From the NCBI GenBank assembly GCA_023853785.1, contig JAJIRX010000383.1, forward strand, positions 1 to 11,058: a DNA stretch of 11,058 bases. Reading direction: 5' to 3'. The DNA is from Psilocybe azurescens. Its lineage: Eukaryota; Basidiomycota; Agaricomycetes; Agaricales; Agrocybaceae. Shown in pieces: positions 7,660 through 11,058 of this stretch. The notes under the pieces were generated by a model that made no database searches, was not told the origin of the DNA, and saw only the letters and a program-made list of their open reading frames with translations. A program made the position numbers and the translations under genes. Numbering within the stretch: the first letter of the stretch is position 1; every line of letters starts with the position of its first letter.

Positions 7660-8820
7660 GGCGATCTTGTGTTCGGTCTCGTCGTTACCTCCAAAGATCA
7701 GCCCAATCCGATTTGCGAGGCATGTCTGGCAGGCAAAATGACATCTGCACCATTTCCCAGCTCCACAAGAGAATCACTTGAACCACTTGAGCTGATCCAT
7801 TCTGACCTTCATGGACCTCTCCCTGTTGCCAGTCCAGAGGGATATCGCTACTGGATCACTTTCCTTGATGACTGTACCAAGCTGCATGCTGTACTGTTCT
7901 TAAAGCGAAAGAGCGACACTTTTGAGGCATTTAAGATGTTCAAAGCATATGCAGAGAACCAGCTGAACGCTAAAATCAAGGCTATTCAAGATGACAATGC
8001 TGGGGAATATATGTCAGCTACTTTCATCAAATTCACTGATCAGTGCGGCATTGTACGACGTCACAGCACCAGGAACAGGCCCCGGCAGAATGGAGTTGCA
8101 GAGCGCGCAAATCGCACCATTTCTGACCATGCTACTGCTACGTTAGATGAATCCAATCTACTTGCGTCATTTTGGGTCCTGGCTGTCTCTGCTTATGTCC
8201 ATGTGTGGAATCGACTCCCAACTGCGCCTCTGCCTGCTACAACGCCTATACTGCTTGGTACAAGAAGAAACCCGATATTAGCCATTTCCGGGTGTTTGGG
8301 TGCACTGCATATGTCTATATTCAGCGAGACAAGCGCAAATCACTGCAATCGCACACAGAGAAGTGTATCTTTGTTGGGTATCCATCTGGGTACAAGGGTT
8401 GGCAGTTTTACAATCCAGTCACCAAGAAGTTCATTATCTCAGAACAAGCTATCTTCGATGAAAGGAGCTTTCCAGGCCTCAAGCGGACGTCTCCAGTGAA
8501 CCTGACACCTGTTGGCACTCCTGTGACCTTCCCTGATGTACCAGATTCCGGGGGATGACATCCTTGCTCCTGAGCCCGAAATTGCGCCAAATGACCCAAA
8601 TGTGATACTACAGCCTCAGCTCGCACCCAACGCTGTTCCTCAGCCGCCAGTCGCACTGCCTCAGCCAGATAACGCACAAATCATCCCAATCATCCCAGAA
8701 CATACTCAGCAGCACCCTGCACCCGTACAAGCTCCAATACGCGCTGCTCGCGTTCCTCGTCCGCCTAAGGGCACAATTGAGCCATCTCGCCGCTCTACAC
8801 GCGCCCCCAAAGCCCCCTAG
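7660..8820 (+). pseudogene. Ty1/copia pol: zinc-binding end, integrase core and linker (copy 2)
   Basis: Integrase inserts the element's cDNA into the genome. The frame from about 7669 shows the end of the N-terminal zinc-binding motif (CEACLAGKM), then the catalytic core with D,D35E: Asp in HSDLHGP (residue 46), Asp in QDDNAGEY (109) and Glu in NGVAERANRT (145). The spacing between the last two is the canonical 35 residues. A one-base loss near 8247 shifts the frame; the continuation (YTAWYKKKPDISHFRVFGC, then EKCIFVGYPSGYKGW) is the conserved integrase C-terminal part. A five-G run near 8551-8555 causes a stop at 8556-8558. A Pro-rich linker follows, and an extra C in the run before 8818 makes the TAG there. 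The left end is cut by LINE B; gag, protease and most of the zinc-binding domain are absent. Confidence 0.9.
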
Positions 8821-8860
8821 TGAATGGTGGAAGGTTGCACCTGCTCCTTCTTCTGCTGCA

Positions 8861-8874
8861 GACGATAACGAGTC
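8861..8874 (+). repeat. Target-site duplication, left copy, of LINE C
   Basis: GACGATAACGAGTC is identical to 9641-9654. Both belong to the copia linker, which reads straight through (SSAADDNESNLSLDD) once the insert is removed. Confidence 0.95.
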
Positions 8875-8999
8875 GGGGGATTCTTCGTTTGGCGGTCTTG
8901 ATTGGCATGGGCCAATTATCCGCTTGGCTCGTGGTTGTTTGGCTATGCTGGGGTAGGCCGTTTCGGCGGGGCTTGTTCGCCACTCGCTTTGGTGTTCGA

Positions 9000-9012
9000 C
9001 TCACTACCTTCA
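9000..9012 (+). repeat. Target-site duplication, left copy, of LINE D
   Basis: CTCACTACCTTCA is exactly repeated at 9197-9209. In copies A and B this 13-mer occurs once and is followed directly by CCCAGGACC, as seen after the right copy here. Confidence 0.93.
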
Positions 9013-9196
9013 AACCCCGTTATGTGTTCAGCACGGTCATTTATCGTAAGCTTCAGTGTTTCCAACGGTCTCTTAGTAGTTTCGGCGAACAGTTTCTTAG
9101 TAGTTACCTGGTCGGGCATCTGTACTTAGCGACCGGACTGCTTTCGCGCACCGGTATACAAATTGTTGATTTAAAAAAAAAAAAAAAAAAAAAAAA
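9013..9196 (+). mobile_element. Short LINE tail nested inside LINE C (copy D)
   Basis: Only the last roughly 160 bases of the LINE 3' UTR and an A tail of about 24 are present. It is flanked by the 13-mer CTCACTACCTTCA at 9000-9012 and 9197-9209. It is the shortest of the four copies and the youngest in this nest. Confidence 0.92.
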
Positions 9197-9209
9197 CTCA
9201 CTACCTTCA
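9197..9209 (+). repeat. Target-site duplication, right copy, of LINE D
   Basis: This is identical to 9000-9012 and directly follows the A tail of copy D. Confidence 0.93.
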
Positions 9210-9640
9210 CCCAGGACCTGGACCACGTTACGAACGGCGTCGAGTATATGGGAACCAGGGAGAGCTGGTACCGCTAGTCTCGGCTGCTGGACTTGGGCAC
9301 CCCCGCCTTGTTAGTTATCTCCTGCTGGTGTTGCTTCTGCTCCACCCCAGGCTTCCTAAGGTTAGGGTCACTCCTACCCTATATCCCATGAGGTTGTTCT
9401 TTGTAGATAGGTTTGGTTTCCTGCTCTGCATCGAGGCTGGCGTTATATCCCCACAATAGCTACCCCGTTATGTGTTCAGCAAGGTCATTTATCGTAGGCT
9501 TCAGTGTTTCCAACGGACTCTTAGTAGTTTCGGCGAACAGTTTCTTAGTAGTTACCTGGTTGGGCATTTGTACTTAGCGACCGGACTGCTTTCGCGCACC
9601 GGTAAATAAATTGATGATATAAAAAAAAAAAAAAAAAAAA

Positions 9641-9654
9641 GACGATAACGAGTC
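9641..9654 (+). repeat. Target-site duplication, right copy, of LINE C
   Basis: This is identical to 8861-8874 and directly follows the A tail of copy C. Confidence 0.95.
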
Positions 9655-9930
9655 AAATCTGTCTCTAGATGACAATATGGATGAAGTTCAATTTGCAGGA
9701 GCTGCTTCGACATCTGACCCACACAACTACAAGCAGGCCATGAAGAGCGATGATTCTGGCGATGGGCAAGCAGCACTTTCTGAATACAACACCTTGCTTC
9801 AAAACCGCATGGGACATTGTGGACCTCCCACAAGGTGAAAAGGCTATTGGCTCTAGCTGGGTGTTTCGCATTAAACGCAATTCAGACGGCTCCATTGAAC
9901 GCTACAAGGCCCGAATCATCGCCCCAAGGC
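9655..9930 (+). pseudogene. Ty1/copia pol: start of reverse transcriptase (copy 2, continued)
   Basis: This resumes the copia polyprotein after the LINE C insertion. Reading in sequence: NLSLDDNMDEVQFAGAA, SDPHNYKQAMKSDD, a frame change near 9770-9810, then WDIVDLPQGEKAIGSSWVF and RIKRNSDGSIERYKARIIA. The last two stretches are the conserved N-terminal part of the copia-type reverse transcriptase (RVT_2). It stops at 9930, where the Ala-Lys-Gly of the motif should follow, because the LTR of another element begins there. The catalytic YVDD region is therefore missing from this copy within the window. Confidence 0.88.
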
Positions 9931-10023
9931 TGTTAAAGGTGGCGAGTTCGAAACGTGCGAGACAGCTGTGGTCTGAGTTTCGTAGTCACACTGTATCAGA
10001 CAGAGTGGCAATGAGGGCCTGAA

Positions 10024-10040
10024 GTCCAAAGTGAGTAACT
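10024..10040 (+). repeat. 17-bp direct repeat in the LTR, first copy
   Basis: GTCCAAAGTGAGTAACT occurs again at 10081-10097, 57 bases away. Repeats inside LTRs can be enhancer elements; here that is inference only. Confidence 0.75.
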
Positions 10041-10080
10041 GAGTGTATTGAGACTGAACTATGCTATCTACTTGCCTGAC

Positions 10081-10097
10081 GTCCAAAGTGAGTAACT
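10081..10097 (+). repeat. 17-bp direct repeat in the LTR, second copy
   Basis: This is identical to 10024-10040. Confidence 0.75.
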
Positions 10098-10181
10098 AAG
10101 GAGTTCAAGCGGTGTGCTACAGCTACATAGGTGTCTGTCATGTGATCCCATCAGTCTGAGTCTGAAATATCAATTCTAACA

Positions 10182-10190
10182 TCCCCCTGT
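10182..10190 (-). other. Polypurine tract of the minus-strand copia element
   Basis: On the minus strand ACAGGGGGA is followed one base later by the LTR start. It serves as the primer for plus-strand DNA synthesis in LTR retrotransposons. Confidence 0.65.
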
Positions 10191-10230
10191 GATCTGAACA
10201 GTCTCAGAAATAAAAAGAATGAAATATACT

Positions 10231-11058
10231 CTAAACATAAATCCCCATCTCCTCTCTGCAGAACTCAACCTTCGCAGCAGGCAGAGCCTTGGTAAGAATG
10301 TCTGCAACTTGCTCATCAGTTGAAACAAACGTAGGGTTGATCATCTTGTCATTTACTGCATCGCGCAGCCAGTAGAAGCGCAGGTCCAGGTGCTTCATGC
10401 CCATGGTGTTCGGGATTCTTGGAGACGCTGATCGCAGATTGGTTGTCAATGTGAAGAGTCGAAGGCTTATCAATGTGGTAGCCAAATTCGCGTAGAATGT
10501 TGCGCATCCATGCAATCTCCTTGCCTGCTTCAACAGCTGCAATGAACTCTGCTTCAGTGGTAGAAAGTGCAACAATTCCTTGCAATTTGCTGCTCCAGCC
10601 AACCGCACCACCAGCCATGATGCACACATAACCACCTGTAGAGCGTCCGGTGTCTTCTTTGCAATGCCATGAGATGCATCACAGTAGGTGCTGAACATGT
10701 CTAGACCCAGCTCGCCCGAGTAGTGCAACTTGTGATCAAGCTGCACCTTCAAATAGCGCAAAAGATGTTTGACTGCTGCCCAGTGCTTCGGACCAGGATT
10801 GCTGTTAAAGCGCAAGATAGGCAACAACATGTGCAATGTCACTGCGGGTCATAGAGGCTAGATATTGAAGCGAACCAATGCAGCTGAGATAGGGAACATT
10901 TTGCATGAATTGCAAATCTTCTGGTGACGAAGCGCCCATTTCCCCAGGAGAACAGTGCCAGAATCATCGGAGTCAGCACAGGGCTGCAATTGGTCATGTT
11001 GTAGCGCTCTAGAATGTCTAGAATGAACTGGCGTTGGTGTAGAGCGACTGCGTGATTT
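10231..11058 (-). pseudogene. Ty1/copia pol: end of RT and RNase H (minus strand, partial, frameshifted)
   Basis: The minus strand from the right edge reads HQRQFILDILERYNM, NVPYLSCIGSLQYLASMTRS, FNSNPGPKHWAAVKHLLRYL, and then a copia RNase H with all four acidic residues: Asp in TYCDASHG (10680-10678), Glu in STTEAEF (10555-10553), Asp in LHIDNQSA (10447-10445) and Asp in EQVADILTK (10302-10300). The stop is TAG at 10233-10231. Frame changes are seen near 10970, 10812, 10665 and 10395; the last two cancel, so the middle of RNase H is read in a different frame from its two ends. Compared with the LINE fossils the decay is mild, with amino-acid motifs intact between indels. The RT active site lies outside the window. 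Confidence 0.9.

Larger units (their letters stand above)
8875..9640 (+). mobile_element. 5'-truncated LINE tail inserted in copia (copy C), itself interrupted
   Basis: This begins within the 3' UTR (matching copy A from about 6003) and runs to the poly(A) at 9621-9640. It is flanked by a perfect 14-bp target-site duplication, the signature of target-primed reverse transcription. Positions 9013-9209 are a second insertion (copy D plus its duplicated target). Without them copy C is collinear with copies A and B. Confidence 0.92.
9931..10181 (-). repeat. 3' LTR of the minus-strand copia element (about 251 bp)
   Basis: On the minus strand it begins TGTTAGAATTG directly after a polypurine tract and ends CCTTTAACA, giving TG...CA ends within a 5-bp inverted repeat (TGTTA/TAACA). 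It lies 49 bases beyond the pol stop. Its far edge coincides with the abrupt end of copia copy 2. The length is plausible for a short fungal copia LTR. The other LTR is outside the window, so this is inferred from one copy. Confidence 0.78.
9931..11058 (-). mobile_element. Second Ty1/copia element, 3' end, inserted antisense in the first
   Basis: From right to left on the minus strand: end of pol, a short non-coding gap, a polypurine tract, and the 3' LTR. The left edge cuts the reverse transcriptase of the plus-strand copia copy at 9930. The remainder, including the 5' LTR, lies to the right of the window, so the target-site duplication cannot be tested here; AAGGC at 9926-9930 would be the expected repeat. 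Confidence 0.85.

Noticed and set aside
8875..9640. SINE family with poly(A) tails
   Set aside because: The copies are collinear with the 3' UTR of the LINE that carries RNase H (copy A), and their 5' ends differ, so they are 5'-truncated LINE copies. No tRNA- or 5S-like head with A and B boxes was seen.

Overview
This window looks like a transposon-dense stretch of a fungal genome, most likely an Agaricomycete or other basidiomycete. The reasons are a KDZ-type DNA transposon, LINEs of the fungal type (zinc-knuckle ORF1, then endonuclease, reverse transcriptase and RNase H in ORF2) and Ty1/copia elements, all broken and nested in each other. I see no host gene, tRNA, rRNA, CRISPR array or bacterial-style operon. 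The assignment to basidiomycetes is inference from element types, not from a marker gene.

Layout. Positions 1-4712 hold the 5' half of a LINE on the minus strand: a 5' UTR with a row of hairpins, ORF1 (start near 4393, stop at 1184) and the start of ORF2 (ATG at 1182, endonuclease domain, running off the left edge). A KDZ DNA transposon (2392-3650), with imperfect terminal inverted repeats, an 11-bp flanking direct repeat and dense subterminal palindromes, sits inside ORF1. From about 4713 to 6581 the strand flips. The 3' part of a LINE ORF2 (RNase H and a C-terminal CCHC-like motif), a 3' UTR and a poly(A) tail lie on the plus strand. The two halves are head to head, which is the geometry of a 5' inversion by twin priming.

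Positions 6582-6951 are a copia fragment (integrase C-terminus and linker). A minus-strand, 5'-truncated LINE tail (6952-7659) follows. A second copia copy then runs on the plus strand from 7660 (zinc-binding CxxC, full D,D35E integrase core, linker) to 9930 (start of reverse transcriptase). It is interrupted at 8875-9640 by another LINE tail, which is itself interrupted at 9013-9196 by a still shorter tail of the same family. Both of these insertions keep clear target-site duplications. From 9931 to the right edge lies a third copia element on the minus strand: a 3' LTR (9931-10181), a polypurine tract and the end of pol (RT thumb region and RNase H).

Every coding region carries frameshifts or stops, so nothing here appears able to make a complete protein. 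The interest lies in the insertion history, which can be ordered: copia first, then LINEs into copia, a LINE into a LINE, a KDZ element into a LINE, and a copia into a copia. It also lies in several conserved non-coding structures: the 5' UTR hairpin row, a 3' terminal hairpin shared by four LINE copies, and the KDZ subterminal repeats. I did not find an undescribed functional system.
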